64,000 nucleotides of DNA, taken from NCBI RefSeq assembly GCF_006376675.1, contig NZ_VEWK01000002.1, positions 186,001 to 250,000 of the forward strand. Direction: 5' to 3'. The translations under genes were made by a program, and so were the position numbers. Under the pieces are notes generated by a model. That model saw only the letters and a list, made by a program, of their open reading frames with translations, was not told where the DNA came from and made no database searches. Origin of the DNA: Brucella pecoris. Its GTDB lineage: Bacteria; Pseudomonadota; Alphaproteobacteria; Rhizobiales; Rhizobiaceae. Each line of letters begins with the position of its first letter. Positions within the stretch are counted from its first letter, which is position 1. This document shows positions 49,361-59,537 of this stretch, one piece after another.

Positions 49361-50224
49361 ATGACGACCGAAGACATACTCAGCCAGAAACTGGACCGTT
49401 TGATCGCCGCTCTGGAACGCATCGCGCCGCCGGAAGCTAAAACACCCGATCTTGATGCCACAGACTGTTTCGTCTGGGCTCCCGAACGCCTGACTCTAGA
49501 TCCGGTCAGCCGCGTGAACCGCGTGGATATCGCACTGATCCGTGGCGTAGATTTGGTACGTGACCAGCTCGTGGACAATACCCGGCGTTTCGCAAAAGGA
49601 TTTCCAGCAAACAATGTGCTGCTCTGGGGAGCGCGCGGCATGGGAAAATCCTCGCTCGTCAAGGCTACACAGGCAAGCGTGAACGCAGAAATGCCGGATC
49701 GCAACCCGCTCAAGCTGATCGAGATTCACCGAGAGGATATCGATAGTCTTCCGACATTGATGAATCTCATCAAGGATACGGACTATCGGTTCATTCTGTT
49801 CTGTGACGATCTTTCCTTCGATCACGACGATACGTCCTATAAATCGCTCAAGGCCGCACTTGAAGGCGGCGTTGAAGGCCGACCGGGCAATGTGATCTTC
49901 TATGCGACCTCGAACCGCCGCCATCTGATGCCGCGCGACATGATCGACAACGAGCGTTCGACAGCGATCAATCCCTCGGAAGCCATCGAGGAAAAAGTAT
50001 CGCTTTCGGACCGTTTCGGCCTCTGGCTCGGTTTCCACAAATGCAGCCAGGACGATTATCTTGCCATGGTCGACGGCTACGCGGCCTATTTTAAGCTGGC
50101 TTACGATCCAGCTAAAATGCATGCGGAAGCATTGGAGTGGTCCACAACACGCGGAAACCGTTCAGGGCGCGTTGCATGGCAATATATCCAGGATCTCGCA
50201 GGTCGCCTCGGGATTGCAATGTAA
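49361..50224 (+). CDS. DUF815 AAA-type ATPase
   Basis: A 287-residue ATP-binding protein from ATG at 49361 of the DUF815 family. The Walker A motif is GARGMGKSSLVKA and the Walker B is FILFCDDLSFD, followed by SYKSLKAALEGGVEGRPGNV and LSDRFGLWLGFHKCSQDDYL, which are family markers. Its cellular role is not known to me. It is transcribed away from yajC and ends at a strong bidirectional terminator. Confidence 0.9.
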   Translation: MTTEDILSQKLDRLIAALERIAPPEAKTPDLDATDCFVWAPERLTLDPVSRVNRVDIALIRGVDLVRDQLVDNTRRFAKGFPANNVLLWGARGMGKSSLVKATQASVNAEMPDRNPLKLIEIHREDIDSLPTLMNLIKDTDYRFILFCDDLSFDHDDTSYKSLKAALEGGVEGRPGNVIFYATSNRRHLMPRDMIDNERSTAINPSEAIEEKVSLSDRFGLWLGFHKCSQDDYLAMVDGYAAYFKLAYDPAKMHAEALEWSTTRGNRSGRVAWQYIQDLAGRLGIAM

Positions 50225-50248
50225 AAAGACGAAAGCAACCATAAAAGG

Positions 50249-50280
50249 AAAGGCGGGCTTTGGGCCCGCCTTTTTTCTTT
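50249..50280. terminator. Bidirectional terminator
   Basis: A perfect 10-bp stem AAAGGCGGGC/GCCCGCCTTT with a five-base loop followed by TTTCTTT on the plus strand. It lies between convergent genes and could serve both, as the minus strand also has several T residues after the stem. Confidence 0.88.
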
Positions 50281-50297
50281 ATCGGATCGCTTTTCGA

Positions 50298-51596
50298 TCA
50301 GGATTCCAGATACTTGTTAGGATTGACCGGAGCCGAATTCTTGCGCACTTCGAAATGCAGCTTCGGAGATTTCGCGTTGCCGCTCATGCCTGATTTTGCA
50401 ACTTCTTCGCCGCGACGAACCTTCTGTCCACGCTGAACCAGTATCTGGCTGTTGTGGCCGTAAACGGTGACGAGGCCATTGTCGTGGCGGATCAGAACCG
50501 TCTGGCCGAATTCCTTCAGACCATCACCGGCATAGATGACGACGCCATTTTCAGCAGCCTTAACCGATGTTCCTTCTGGAACCATAATGTCGATACCGTC
50601 GCTGACCGATGTACCTTCACGCTGGCCGAAGCTTGCGAGAATACGGCCACGCACCGGCCAACGCATCTGCGAAATGCCGGTTGAAGAAGGCGCAGCCGCC
50701 TGATCCTTTTCGGCATCTTCGATCACCTTGTTGCTCGCTTGCGGCGGCGTATAAGGCTTCACATCGGCATTGGCGGTCGGCGCAGCCGCTGCCTTGGCCG
50801 GGTTTTCCGGTGGCTGCGAAACCGCTGCAACCTGCGTTGCATTGCCTGCCGCGGCAGAAGGAATGACGAGCGCCTGTCCGACACGGATAGCACCATTCGA
50901 CAGCCCGTTTGCCTTCTTCAACTGTTCGACAGGAACGTTATGCTTCTGCGCGATAGAGAACAGCGAATCGCCGCTCTTCACCGTGTATGTACCGTTCGGC
51001 GCTGGCGGCGTCGTTGCATTTGCGCCCGCAGCAGCCATATCGTTTGCCGAAGGCTTCTTGCCGTTGACGGCAGGTGCCTGCGGTACGACTGCGATATTGT
51101 TGTCCGTTGGTCGTGGCATGGTTGGGTTCGCCGGAAGCTGTCCGAGAACCTTTTCCTGCGCACCATTCACGGTGTTACGCGTAGATGTTGCCGCGCTGGC
51201 GACTTTGGTTTCAGCAGCGTTGACCGTGTTGTTCACACGGTTTGCTGCCATGTCCTGCACCTGCCCAACCTGATTCTGAATGGATGCCGCTGCGACCGGG
51301 GCCTGTACCGACTGCCGTGCTGCTGCGACAGGCGCTGCCATCGGCGCCGAAGTCACCGGCGGCAATGAATTGCGCTGAACGGAACCGCTTGAAGCGGGGG
51401 CTACGGGAGCCGCGGATGCATAAAGATCGCCTGTCGGCTGCTGTGCGACACGCTGACTGGACGTCGACCCCGTACTGATACCATCAGTGAAGCGCATCGT
51501 ATCCGCACTGCACCCGGCACCAAAACCGGCAATCAGAACGATCGCGACATTCCGCAGGAGACGTTCAGACGTGTGCTGCAAAATTTGTAAACGCAT
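50298..51596 (-). CDS. NlpD-like lipoprotein with LysM and LytM (M23) domains
   Basis: A 432-residue murein-associated lipoprotein taking ATG at 51596 (a second ATG lies five codons upstream). The N-terminus is a lipoprotein signal (IVLIAGFGAGC). A long Ala, Pro and Thr-rich linker leads to a LysM domain (YTVKSGDSLFSIAQKHNVPV) and a C-terminal LytM domain (LASFGQREGTSVSDGIDIMV, then GHNSQILVQRG and KLHFEVRKNS). The first zinc-binding His of active M23 peptidases appears replaced in VSDGIDI, as in NlpD. It is therefore probably an activator of an amidase in cell separation. Confidence 0.88.
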   Translation of the reverse strand: MRLQILQHTSERLLRNVAIVLIAGFGAGCSADTMRFTDGISTGSTSSQRVAQQPTGDLYASAAPVAPASSGSVQRNSLPPVTSAPMAAPVAAARQSVQAPVAAASIQNQVGQVQDMAANRVNNTVNAAETKVASAATSTRNTVNGAQEKVLGQLPANPTMPRPTDNNIAVVPQAPAVNGKKPSANDMAAAGANATTPPAPNGTYTVKSGDSLFSIAQKHNVPVEQLKKANGLSNGAIRVGQALVIPSAAAGNATQVAAVSQPPENPAKAAAAPTANADVKPYTPPQASNKVIEDAEKDQAAAPSSTGISQMRWPVRGRILASFGQREGTSVSDGIDIMVPEGTSVKAAENGVVIYAGDGLKEFGQTVLIRHDNGLVTVYGHNSQILVQRGQKVRRGEEVAKSGMSGNAKSPKLHFEVRKNSAPVNPNKYLES

Positions 51597-51794
51597 GTTC
51601 AACTCGCCCATACTCGAAACTCAGTAAGGTGATTAAAACGCGTTAATGTTACTCTCTGGTTAAGAACGGCAAATCTTCGAAAAAAGATTCACCAATTAAA
51701 TACCATAAGCGCACAAAGCAGCCAGTCCGCCCCCGCCGACTATGCTGGAGCGAGCCCGATAACCTTCATTTCGACGAATCGATACGCATGTCGG

Positions 51795-52463
51795 TCACAG
51801 AACGGACGAGACACCTTCGACAAATGGCTGATAGCGGACCGACATCACGTCCTCTTGCTCGAATCGGCTGCCAACCTTGGCTATGCGGGTCATGACCTGC
51901 TGGCCATCTCCTGGTCCGATTGGAGCTATCAGCACACCATGCGTTGCCAGAAGATCGACGAAATGCCGTGGCACGTCCTCGAATGCGAGCCAGATCAGAA
52001 TACGGTCAAAGGGGCCGCCCGGCATTCCATGGCGACCATCGGCATGTTTGACCATGATGTTTTCGCGCTTCAGCGAAACGAATTGCTGGAGGGCGTGATC
52101 GCATAGCTTGCGATAGCGCTCGACGGTCGTGACACGTCCGACGAGCGAAGACATTACCGCCGCTGTAAATCCGGAGCCGGTTCCAATCTCTAGCACACGA
52201 TGACCGGGCTCCAGCTTGAGTGCAGCGATGGCCCGAATCTGGTCGTCGATGCCTTCCATATACTCGCCGCAGTCAAGCGGCGCAGTCCGTGAACTATAGG
52301 CAAGATGCGACCATGATGATGCGAGGAAGCTCTGGCGTGGCGTCGCTTCAACGGCTGCAAAAAGACGCGGATCGTCAATTCCATATCCGCGCATTCGCAT
52401 AACGAAGGATGCAAATCCTTCTCTGTCCGAAAGCCGTGGGCGCTCAGACGTCGCCTGCCTCAT
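51795..52463 (-). CDS. pcm: Protein-L-isoaspartate O-methyltransferase family protein
   Basis: A 222-residue methyltransferase next to surE, the usual partner. [20 protein letters not shown] is the SAM-binding motif and [20 protein letters not shown] follows. The region before it ([20 protein letters not shown]) departs from the classical GQTISQP-type motif, so substrate use may differ. It overlaps surE by four bases (ATGA). It repairs isoaspartyl residues if active in the usual way. Confidence 0.85.
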   Translation of the reverse strand: MRQATSERPRLSDREGFASFVMRMRGYGIDDPRLFAAVEATPRQSFLASSWSHLAYSSRTAPLDCGEYMEGIDDQIRAIAALKLEPGHRVLEIGTGSGFTAAVMSSLVGRVTTVERYRKLCDHALQQFVSLKRENIMVKHADGRHGMPGGPFDRILIWLAFEDVPRHFVDLLATHGVLIAPIGPGDGQQVMTRIAKVGSRFEQEDVMSVRYQPFVEGVSSVL

Positions 52464-53227
52464 GCTTCAACCCCAAGTGCTACGCTCAGTTCCGCCCGAA
52501 CCTTATGCGCGGTCAGATCGAGGTGCAATGGTGTCACTGAAATGCAATCGGAACGAATGGCCGCAATGTCACTGTCGTCTGCTACCGGAGCCTTGCCGCG
52601 TCCGAAATGAAGCCAGAAATACGGGAAGCCGCGTCCGTCGCGGCGCTCATCGAGGCGGGCGTCATGGCTGAGTTTACCCTGAGCCGTGACGCGTGTTCCC
52701 TTGACTTCATCCGCGCCGCAATTCGGGAAATTGAGGTTCAGCAGGACGCCTTCCGGCCATCCCGCATCCATCAGCTTGCGGATAAGATCAGGCGCATGCG
52801 TTTCCGCTGTTTCCCACGGCACGATGCGGCGGTCGCCTTCATAGTCATATTCCTGCGACAATGCGATGGATCGCACACCGAGCAGCGTGCCTTCCATAGC
52901 GCCGGCAACCGTCCCTGAATAGGTGACGTCATCGGCAATATTCGCGCCGGAGTTTACGCCGGACAGTATGAGATCGGGCGCGCCCGGCAAAACGTGGCGA
53001 ACTCCCATAATGACGCAATCGGTCGGCGTACCGCGCAATGCGAAATGGCGATCATCGATCTGGCGAAGACGGAGCGGTTCCGACAGCGTCAGCGAATGCG
53101 CGAGGCCACTCTGATCGGTTTCCGGAGCGACGACCCAGACATCGTCGGAAAGCTTGCGTGCGATCCGCTCCAGAACTGCGAGGCCTTCAGCGTGGATACC
53201 ATCATCGTTCGTCAGCAGAATTCGCAC
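52460..53227 (-). CDS. surE: 5'/3'-nucleotidase SurE
   Basis: A 255-residue metal-dependent phosphatase. The N-terminal [14 protein letters not shown] holds the paired Asp metal ligands, and [20 protein letters not shown] gives the Ser and Asn that complete the site. It removes phosphate from nucleoside monophosphates. It lies between serS and pcm in the usual order for alphaproteobacteria. Confidence 0.95.
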   Translation of the reverse strand: MRILLTNDDGIHAEGLAVLERIARKLSDDVWVVAPETDQSGLAHSLTLSEPLRLRQIDDRHFALRGTPTDCVIMGVRHVLPGAPDLILSGVNSGANIADDVTYSGTVAGAMEGTLLGVRSIALSQEYDYEGDRRIVPWETAETHAPDLIRKLMDAGWPEGVLLNLNFPNCGADEVKGTRVTAQGKLSHDARLDERRDGRGFPYFWLHFGRGKAPVADDSDIAAIRSDCISVTPLHLDLTAHKVRAELSVALGVEA

Positions 53228-53265
53228 GTCATCACTCCTTCATTGTGGCTATCGGTAGTTTTGAT

Positions 53266-54549
53266 TCACGCAGCTTTCTCAATCCGCGTGAGGCCGCCCA
53301 TGTATGGCTGCAATGCTTCAGGAATATGAATGCTGCCATCCTCTTCCTGATAATTTTCCATGACGGCAATCAGGGCGCGACCGACCGCGACCCCCGAGCC
53401 GTTCAGCGTATGGACGAAACGGGTCGATTTCTCGCCTTCCGGACGATAACGGGCATTCATGCGACGGCCCTGGAAATCACCACAGACCGAGCAGCTTGAA
53501 ATTTCGCGATAGGTGTTCTGGCCCGGCAGCCACACTTCAATATCGTAAGTCTTCTGCGCACCGAAACCCATATCGCCGGTGCAAAGCACGACCGTACGGA
53601 ACGGCAGACCGAGGCGCTTCAGCACTTCTTCGGCACAGGCAGTCATGCGTTCATGCTCTTCGATCGAGCTGTCGGCATCGGTGATCGACACCATTTCCAC
53701 TTTCAGGAACTGGTGCTGACGCAGCATCCCGCGTGTGTCGCGACCGGCAGAGCCTGCTTCCGAACGGAAACATGGGGTCAGTGCCGTATAGCGCTGGGGA
53801 AGCGATTTGGTATCGACGATTTCATCGGCAACCAGATTGGTCAGCGGAACTTCGGCGGTTGGAATCAGCCAGCGGCCGTCCGTGGTGCGGAAGAGGTCTT
53901 CCGAGAATTTCGGTAGCTGGCCGGTGCCGTAGACAGCTTCGTCGCGCACCATCAGCGGCGGCATCGTTTCGGTAAAACCGTGCTCCATGGTGTGGAGGTC
54001 GAGCATAAACTGACCGAGCGCCCGTTCCAGACGCGCAAGCGGTCCCTTCAAAACCGTAAAACGCGAACCCGCAAGCTTTGCGGCACGCTCGAAATCCATA
54101 TAGCCGAGCGCTTCGCCCAGCTCGAAATGTTCCTTCGGCTGAAAGGAAAAATTGCGCTGGTTGCCGATGCGACGAACTTCTACATTGTCGCTTTCGTCCT
54201 TGCCGAGCGGTACGTCTTCCAGCGGAATATTGGGGATGGTCGACAGCGCGTCGTTCAGTTCCTTGGTCAGGCGACGTTCTTCGTCCTCGGCCCGCGCAAG
54301 AAAATCCTTCAACTCGGCAACTTCCGCCTTCAGCTTGTCCGCCGTCGCCGCATCCTTTGCAGCCATAGCCTTGCCGATTTCCTTCGAAGCGGCGTTGCGA
54401 CGCTCCTGGGCAGCCTGAACCTTGCCGACATACTCGCGGCGTTTTTCATCCAGCGCCATCAATTCGGACGACAGCGACTGAGCCCCGCGCTTGGCGAGCG
54501 CTTTGTCGAGGGTTTCAGGGTTTTCGCGAATCCATTTGATGTCGAGCAT
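53266..54549 (-). CDS. serS: Seryl-tRNA synthetase
   Basis: A 427-residue class II synthetase from ATG at 54549. The N-terminal coiled coil ([20 protein letters not shown] and helix pair to about residue 110) binds the long arm of tRNA-Ser. Motif 2 lies in [20 protein letters not shown] and motif 3 in [20 protein letters not shown]. Length is normal. It lies downstream of tatC in the tatABC-serS-surE order. Confidence 0.96.
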   Translation of the reverse strand: MLDIKWIRENPETLDKALAKRGAQSLSSELMALDEKRREYVGKVQAAQERRNAASKEIGKAMAAKDAATADKLKAEVAELKDFLARAEDEERRLTKELNDALSTIPNIPLEDVPLGKDESDNVEVRRIGNQRNFSFQPKEHFELGEALGYMDFERAAKLAGSRFTVLKGPLARLERALGQFMLDLHTMEHGFTETMPPLMVRDEAVYGTGQLPKFSEDLFRTTDGRWLIPTAEVPLTNLVADEIVDTKSLPQRYTALTPCFRSEAGSAGRDTRGMLRQHQFLKVEMVSITDADSSIEEHERMTACAEEVLKRLGLPFRTVVLCTGDMGFGAQKTYDIEVWLPGQNTYREISSCSVCGDFQGRRMNARYRPEGEKSTRFVHTLNGSGVAVGRALIAVMENYQEEDGSIHIPEALQPYMGGLTRIEKAA

Positions 54550-54625
54550 GGGAAAAGCCGTTTCTTGAAATTGGACAGAAGCGAGGCCGCATAGGATTGC
54601 GACCTCATACAATCAGAGTGACAAA

Positions 54626-55450
54626 TCAGGACGATGAAGCGTCGTTCTCGGCGTCAGCGGATTCCTGCGCCTCATCCCGTTTCTTCTCGATCATGCGAGC
54701 CACGATGATTGAAATCTCGTAGAGAAGGATCGTCGGCAAGGCAAGGCCGATCTGGCTCGCCGGGTCGGGCGGCGTCAGGACTGCCGCCACGATGAAGGCG
54801 ATGACGATTGCATATTTGCGCTTGTCCTTCAGGCCAGCCGACGTCACCAGACCGACACGGGCCATCAGGCTCGTGACCACCGGTAGCTGGAAGACCAGAC
54901 CAAAAGCAAAGATGAGCGTCATGATGAGGCTCAGATATTCCGACACCTTCGGCAGAAGCGATATCTGCACTTCGCCGCCGCCGCCGGTCTGCTGCATTGC
55001 GAGGAAAAACCACATCACCATCGGCGTGAAGAAGAAATAGACGAGCGCGCCCCCGGTCAAAAACAGGATCGGCGATGCGATCAGGAATGGCAGGAAGGCC
55101 ATGCGCTCATGCTTGTAGAGGCCGGGTGCCACAAATTTGTAGATCTGCGCGGCAATGATCGGAAATGCCAGCACAATACCGCCGAACATTGCGACCTTCA
55201 CCTGTGTGAAGAAGAATTCCTGCGGTGCCGTATAGATCAGTTCTGCTTTCGAACGATCCATGCCTGCCCAGTCGAGCGCCCATTGGTAGGGCACGACGAG
55301 CAGGTTGAAGAGCTGTTTGGCGAAAGCGAAACAGAAGATAAATGCCACGAAAAATGCCAGAATTGCCCAAATCAGGCGTCTGCGCAGTTCGATCAGGTGC
55401 TCAAGCAGAGGCGCTGCGCTCTGTTCGATTTCGTCCTCGTCGCGTTTCAC
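54626..55450 (-). CDS. tatC: Sec-independent protein translocase TatC
   Basis: A 274-residue polytopic protein with six membrane helices and the TatC markers LIELRRRLIWAILAFFVAFI, TAPQEFFFTQVKVAMFGGIV and FAFGLVFQLPVVTSLMARVG. It forms the receptor complex for twin-arginine signal peptides together with TatB. Its start overlaps the tatB stop (ATGA). A charged C-terminal tail is present. Confidence 0.96.
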   Translation of the reverse strand: MKRDEDEIEQSAAPLLEHLIELRRRLIWAILAFFVAFIFCFAFAKQLFNLLVVPYQWALDWAGMDRSKAELIYTAPQEFFFTQVKVAMFGGIVLAFPIIAAQIYKFVAPGLYKHERMAFLPFLIASPILFLTGGALVYFFFTPMVMWFFLAMQQTGGGGEVQISLLPKVSEYLSLIMTLIFAFGLVFQLPVVTSLMARVGLVTSAGLKDKRKYAIVIAFIVAAVLTPPDPASQIGLALPTILLYEISIIVARMIEKKRDEAQESADAENDASSS

Positions 55451-56076
55451 GCTTTGGTTCCTGTCTTTTTCGTGGTCTTTTTGGCAGGTGCGGCAGCGGT
55501 TCTGGCCGTTTCGGCCTTTACCGTTTCCGATTTCGCTGCAACGGGCTTCTTGGGAGCAGGTTTTGCGACAGAAGCTGCCTTTGGCGCGGCCTTCGTTTTA
55601 GCTGCGGGGGCTTCGGTCGCTTTGCTCTGTGCCTTGGCTGCCGTCTTGCGCGCCGCCTTTTGGGGTGCTTCGGCTTTTTCCGCCAGCGGCTCCACAGCAG
55701 GCGGCACCAGTTTGCCACCAGCATCGACGGGTGTCGTCACTTCAGCGGCCTTTTCAGGAGTCGCCGGAGACATGGAAGACGTGGACTGAAGGCCAGAGCG
55801 TAAATCCTCGCCTGCGCTTCGAATCGGATCGAATACCTGCGTAATCTTTGAACGCGGGTCGAGCTTGCGGGTTTCATCAATGATATTCTTGACATCCTCA
55901 AGCTCTGCCTCTTTCAAGGCCTCGTCGAACTGCTGCTTGAACTCGTTGGCGGTAGCGCGCATACGCGCGGTTGCCTTGCCGAATGCCCTCAGCATTTTCG
56001 GCAAATCCTTGGGACCGACCACTACGATCATCACGATCGCAATAATCAGAAGTTCAGACCAACCGATATCGAACAT
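55447..56076 (-). CDS. tatB: Sec-independent protein translocase TatB
   Basis: A 209-residue TatB: an N-terminal membrane helix (FDIGWSELLIIAIVMIVVVG) followed by PKDLPKMLRAFGKATARMRA, the family hinge and amphipathic helix. The C-terminal 120 residues are a Lys, Ala, Pro and Thr-rich repetitive tail of low complexity, longer than in gamma-proteobacteria. It acts with TatC in signal recognition. Confidence 0.94.
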   Translation of the reverse strand: MFDIGWSELLIIAIVMIVVVGPKDLPKMLRAFGKATARMRATANEFKQQFDEALKEAELEDVKNIIDETRKLDPRSKITQVFDPIRSAGEDLRSGLQSTSSMSPATPEKAAEVTTPVDAGGKLVPPAVEPLAEKAEAPQKAARKTAAKAQSKATEAPAAKTKAAPKAASVAKPAPKKPVAAKSETVKAETARTAAAPAKKTTKKTGTKA

Positions 56077-56195
56077 ATTCTTGATACCCCGCGCAATTCG
56101 CGCGCGCGTCCCGTCTTTCGGCGGAAAACCGCACTTGTAAATGGCAAAATATGCTGCGCGCGTTTCCGTGCACGCAGCATGCTTTATCCGTTAGA

Positions 56196-56426
56196 TCAGG
56201 ACTTGGTGGTTTTCTTGACGTCGTTGACAGTTTCGTCAGCCTTGGCGTCGATCGTACGGCCCGAATCCTTGGCTTCATCCTTAGCGTCTTCGTCGGACAT
56301 GCCCTGCTTGAAGTTCTTGATGCCCTTGGCAACATCACCCATCAGCTCGGGAATCTTGCCGCGGCCAAACAGAAGAAGGACAACCGCCAGAACGATCAGC
56401 CAGTGCCAGATGGAAAAGCTACCCAT
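56196..56426 (-). CDS. tatA: Sec-independent protein translocase TatA
   Basis: A 76-residue TatA from ATG at 56426: [20 protein letters not shown], then [20 protein letters not shown], with the FGRGK(I)P hinge typical of TatA, and an acidic/basic tail. It forms the pore of the twin-arginine translocase. The 119 bp to tatB hold no gene. An upstream ATG 33 bases earlier is unlikely because it precedes the conserved start. Confidence 0.94.
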   Translation of the reverse strand: MGSFSIWHWLIVLAVVLLLFGRGKIPELMGDVAKGIKNFKQGMSDEDAKDEAKDSGRTIDAKADETVNDVKKTTKS

Positions 56427-56571
56427 TTCATTCCTCTCATTGCCGCGAATGCGCGGCATGTTCCTGCAATGCCAATTACGATTTAAGCGCTTTCAACAAA
56501 TCTTTCAAACAGAAGTATGACGGTGAACGGCTTTGCTACAAATAAAATTGGCTCCAAAGACCGGGGTGAGA

Positions 56572-57300
56572 CTATTCACCACGTGGGGCGAGCAAGCCGA
56601 GGCTTTCCAGATCTATGTCTTCGAGCGGCTCTTCATCTTCGGTCAGCTCATCCGGGTCTAAATTCGGCGCCGGAACTGCAAAACTTGATGGCATGCGTGC
56701 GGATAGAAGCCCTGCCCCACGCAGCTCTTCCAGTCCGGGCAAATCTCGGATTTCCGGAAGGCCGAAATGGTCAAGAAAAGACTCCGTTGTTCCGTAAGTG
56801 ACCGGACGACCCGGTGTACGGCGGCGGCCGCGCAGCTTGATCCAGCCCGTCTCCATAAGGACGTCAAGTGTGCCCTTTGAGGTTTCGACACCGCGAATGT
56901 CTTCCAGCTCGGCGCGCGTGACCGGCTGGTGATAGGCAATGACGGCCAGCACTTCCATCGCGGCGCGAGACAGTTTGCGCTGCTGGACAGCTTCGCGGCT
57001 CATGAGAAAGGCGAGATCGGGCGCGGTGCGAAACGCCCATGCACCGCCAACCTGTACAAGATGCACACCGCGCGTTTCATATATTTTCTGCAAATGTTTC
57101 AAAACAGGCGCAACCTCCACATTGGCAGGCAGACGTTCCGCCAATGCGCGCTCGGAAACGGGTTCGGAAGATGCGAAAACGATGGCTTCCACAATACGTG
57201 CGAGTTCAGCGAGCCCCTGCGTCGAGACGGAAGCTTCTTCATCCATCAGATAATCATCGCTATCAATTTCAGCCAGATTTTGACGTTCCGCTTCAGACAT
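56572..57300 (-). CDS. scpB: Segregation and condensation protein B
   Basis: A 242-residue ScpB with two winged-helix parts: LARIVEAIVFASSEPVSERA and, later, KLSRAAMEVLAVIAYHQPVT, where YHQPVTRAELEDIRGV is the family signature. The C-terminal 60 residues are acidic. It binds ScpA and SMC in the condensin complex that organises the chromosome. It overlaps the end of scpA by eight bases. Confidence 0.94.
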   Translation of the reverse strand: MSEAERQNLAEIDSDDYLMDEEASVSTQGLAELARIVEAIVFASSEPVSERALAERLPANVEVAPVLKHLQKIYETRGVHLVQVGGAWAFRTAPDLAFLMSREAVQQRKLSRAAMEVLAVIAYHQPVTRAELEDIRGVETSKGTLDVLMETGWIKLRGRRRTPGRPVTYGTTESFLDHFGLPEIRDLPGLEELRGAGLLSARMPSSFAVPAPNLDPDELTEDEEPLEDIDLESLGLLAPRGE

Positions 57301-58144
57301 CCTCGTCCTCATCCAATTCGCTGATATCTACCGTCGCCCTGATATAGATCGGCTCGAAAGGAGCGTTTTGCCTGACTTCCAGCTTACCTTCGCGCACCAG
57401 CTCGAGACTGGCGGCAAAGGAACTCGCAAGTGCCGAGGCCCTCTCGCGCGGTGAAAGCGCATAGTCGATCAAGAACCGGTCGAGAGAAACCCAGTCTCCA
57501 ACCGTTCCCATCAAACGCACAAGCGCCACCCGTGCTTCTTTCAGCGACCAGACTGCCCGCCTGGCGATTTGCACCTGCGACACGGCCTGCCGCTGCCGCT
57601 GTGAAGCATAGGCGGTGAGAAGGTCGTACAATGTCGCGGAAAACTGGCTGGTCCTGTCCACCATGACCATTTCCGGCATGCCGCGCGCAAAGACATCCCG
57701 CCCCAGCCGATTGCGATTGACGAGCTTCGCCGCCGCATCGCGCATGGCTTCAAGCCTCTTCAAACGATAGTGCAGCGAAGCTGCCAATTCTTCGCCTGTT
57801 GCTCCGTCGTCACCCTGTTGCTTCGGAATCAGGAGCTTCGACTTGAGATAGGCGAGCCAGGCAGCCATGACGAGATAGTCGGCTGCAAGTTCAAGGCTCA
57901 ACACGCGTGCCTTTTCCACGAATTCCAGATATTGCTCCGCGAGCGCCAGAACGGAGATACGGGCAAGATCAACGCGCTGGCTCCGTGCAAGATGGAGCAG
58001 CAGATCCAGAGGACCTTCAAATCCCTGAACATCGATGAGAAGAGACGGTTCGCTTTCGCTGCGCTCGGGATCACCTTGCCACAGCGCATCCATCGGCACG
58101 AGCGTGCCGTCTTTGCCGTCTGCGTCTGCTCCCGATGCCGCCAA
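57293..58144 (-). CDS. scpA: Segregation and condensation protein A
   Basis: A 283-residue kleisin. FEGPLDLLLHLARSQRVDLA is the family's N-terminal signature, followed by AEQYLEFVEKARVLSLELAA and a helical middle. The C-terminal winged-helix part binds SMC. A Met at residue 18 is a possible later start. It lies upstream of scpB and downstream of nagZ, the usual alphaproteobacterial order. Confidence 0.94.
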   Translation of the reverse strand: MAASGADADGKDGTLVPMDALWQGDPERSESEPSLLIDVQGFEGPLDLLLHLARSQRVDLARISVLALAEQYLEFVEKARVLSLELAADYLVMAAWLAYLKSKLLIPKQQGDDGATGEELAASLHYRLKRLEAMRDAAAKLVNRNRLGRDVFARGMPEMVMVDRTSQFSATLYDLLTAYASQRQRQAVSQVQIARRAVWSLKEARVALVRLMGTVGDWVSLDRFLIDYALSPRERASALASSFAASLELVREGKLEVRQNAPFEPIYIRATVDISELDEDEDV

Positions 58145-58216
58145 ACCCGTTTCCCTGCTGATAAGATCGTCGGCGGATCAGCCCGCCGACCGTCTCAGTT
58201 TACCAAGTTTTGACGA

Positions 58217-59236
58217 TTACGCTATCAGTTCGAACATGGCGTTGAATTCTGCACGCAGTTCGTCCTCGTCGGAAAGATCGGGATCGCCTGCATAGACTTC
58301 GGCCAGATCGGCACGGCGCTTCGCCTTGCCCTCAAGAACCGGCACACGCGCTGCAACCTGCTTCAGTTCGTCCATTACGCCAGCGCAATAAAGAACCATA
58401 TCGCAACCGGCACCGATGATGCCGTCTGCAATGTCGCCAAGTCCGCCCGAGAGCGCCTTCATGGAAATGTCGTCGCTCATGACGAGACCGTCGAACTGGA
58501 TGACGTCGCGAATGATCGTGTTGATGACAGTCGGCGACAATGTCGATGGACGCTGCGGGTCGATGCAATCGAACACGACATGCGCCGTCATCGCCATCGG
58601 CAGATCGTTGAGCGCCTTGAATGGCACGAAATCATGCGCGACCAGTCCATTCAGTGGAACAGTTACGCGGGCCAATTCCTTGTGCGTGTCGGCAAACGCG
58701 CGGCCATGCCCTGGCATATGCTTGACTACGGGCAACAAACCACCAGCAAGCAAGCCCTCCGCAGCAGCTCGCCCCATTTCCGCAACCGCATGCGGGTTCT
58801 TGGAATATGCTCGCGCACCAATGACATCATGTGCACCTTCGACTGGCACGTCGAGGACCGGCAGGCAGTCTACATTGACGCCAACCTTCAGCAGATCGAA
58901 TGCATGCAGGCGAGCATGAAGCCATGCAGCGCGCAGACCAGCTTCGCGATCACGCGCATAGATCGCACCGATTTCCGAGGCCGAAGGATAGTTTGGAACG
59001 AGCGGCGGGCGAAGGCGCTGTACGCGGCCACCTTCCTGGTCGATGAAAACAGGTGTCTGGTCCCTGCCCGTCAGGTCGCGCATATGCGCCGTCAGCTCCG
59101 AAACCTGTTCCAGACTTTCAACATTGCGCGCAAAAAGAATGAAGCCCCAGGGTCTTTCATCACGAAAGAACGCAATTTCATCCTGAGTAAGTTTCGTTCC
59201 CGACACACCTGCAATCCATGCCTTGCACTCTTTCAT
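58217..59236 (-). CDS. nagZ: Beta-N-acetylhexosaminidase NagZ
   Basis: A 339-residue glycoside hydrolase family 3 enzyme from ATG at 59236, which trims N-acetylglucosamine from muropeptides in cell-wall recycling. Markers are FIDQEGGRVQRLRPP, the KHMPGHGRAFADTHKELARV motif with the catalytic His/Asp dyad, and MSDDISMKALSGG with the nucleophilic Asp. It lies next to scpA in the usual order. Confidence 0.94.
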   Translation of the reverse strand: MKECKAWIAGVSGTKLTQDEIAFFRDERPWGFILFARNVESLEQVSELTAHMRDLTGRDQTPVFIDQEGGRVQRLRPPLVPNYPSASEIGAIYARDREAGLRAAWLHARLHAFDLLKVGVNVDCLPVLDVPVEGAHDVIGARAYSKNPHAVAEMGRAAAEGLLAGGLLPVVKHMPGHGRAFADTHKELARVTVPLNGLVAHDFVPFKALNDLPMAMTAHVVFDCIDPQRPSTLSPTVINTIIRDVIQFDGLVMSDDISMKALSGGLGDIADGIIGAGCDMVLYCAGVMDELKQVAARVPVLEGKAKRRADLAEVYAGDPDLSDEDELRAEFNAMFELIA

Positions 59237-59310
59237 GCGCTCGTCCTTCAAATCGTCTGGAAATGCTGTACTCAAGTATCCCTGTTTCGGTTTAGCTGAA
59301 AAAATCAGGG

Positions 59311-59386
59311 CTAGTGGTCTGATTCCGACATTTGCATCCCTCGGATATGAGCGCTGAGCAAATGTCGGAATCAAAAAGACCACTAG
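59311..59386. repeat. Palindromic repeat element 1
   Basis: A 76-bp imperfect palindrome with ends CTAGTGGTCT and AGACCACTAG and arms around GATTCCGACATTTGC and its complement, leaving a loop of about 25 bases. It shares its terminal CTAGTGG/CCACTAG with the next element, 13 bp away. It looks like a dispersed REP- or MITE-type host repeat. Confidence 0.8.
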
Positions 59387-59399
59387 TAACTTTATGAAT

Positions 59400-59477
59400 C
59401 TAGTGGATTTTTCGAATTTGACGTTTGAAACATGATTTATATCGAACAGGTATCAAACGTCAAATTCAATCCACTAG
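59400..59477. repeat. Palindromic repeat element 2
   Basis: A 78-bp palindrome starting CTAGTGGATT and ending AATCCACTAG, with inner arms GAATTTGACGTTTGA and TCAAACGTCAAATTC around an AT-rich loop. Same terminal seven bases and size as element 1 but with a different inside, which suggests a family of mobile palindromes with a common end. Confidence 0.8.
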
Positions 59478-59492
59478 ATAGTGGACCATGAA

Positions 59493-59516
59493 AAAGGGCG
59501 ACCGAAGCCGCCCTTT
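59493..59516 (-). terminator. Terminator of the SPOR-protein gene
   Basis: AAAGGGCG/CGCCCTTT forms an 8-bp stem with a short loop, and the minus strand continues with T residues. It lies about 22 bp beyond the stop of the SPOR gene. Confidence 0.75.
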
Positions 59517-59537
59517 CAATATTCAGTGTCTGATAAA

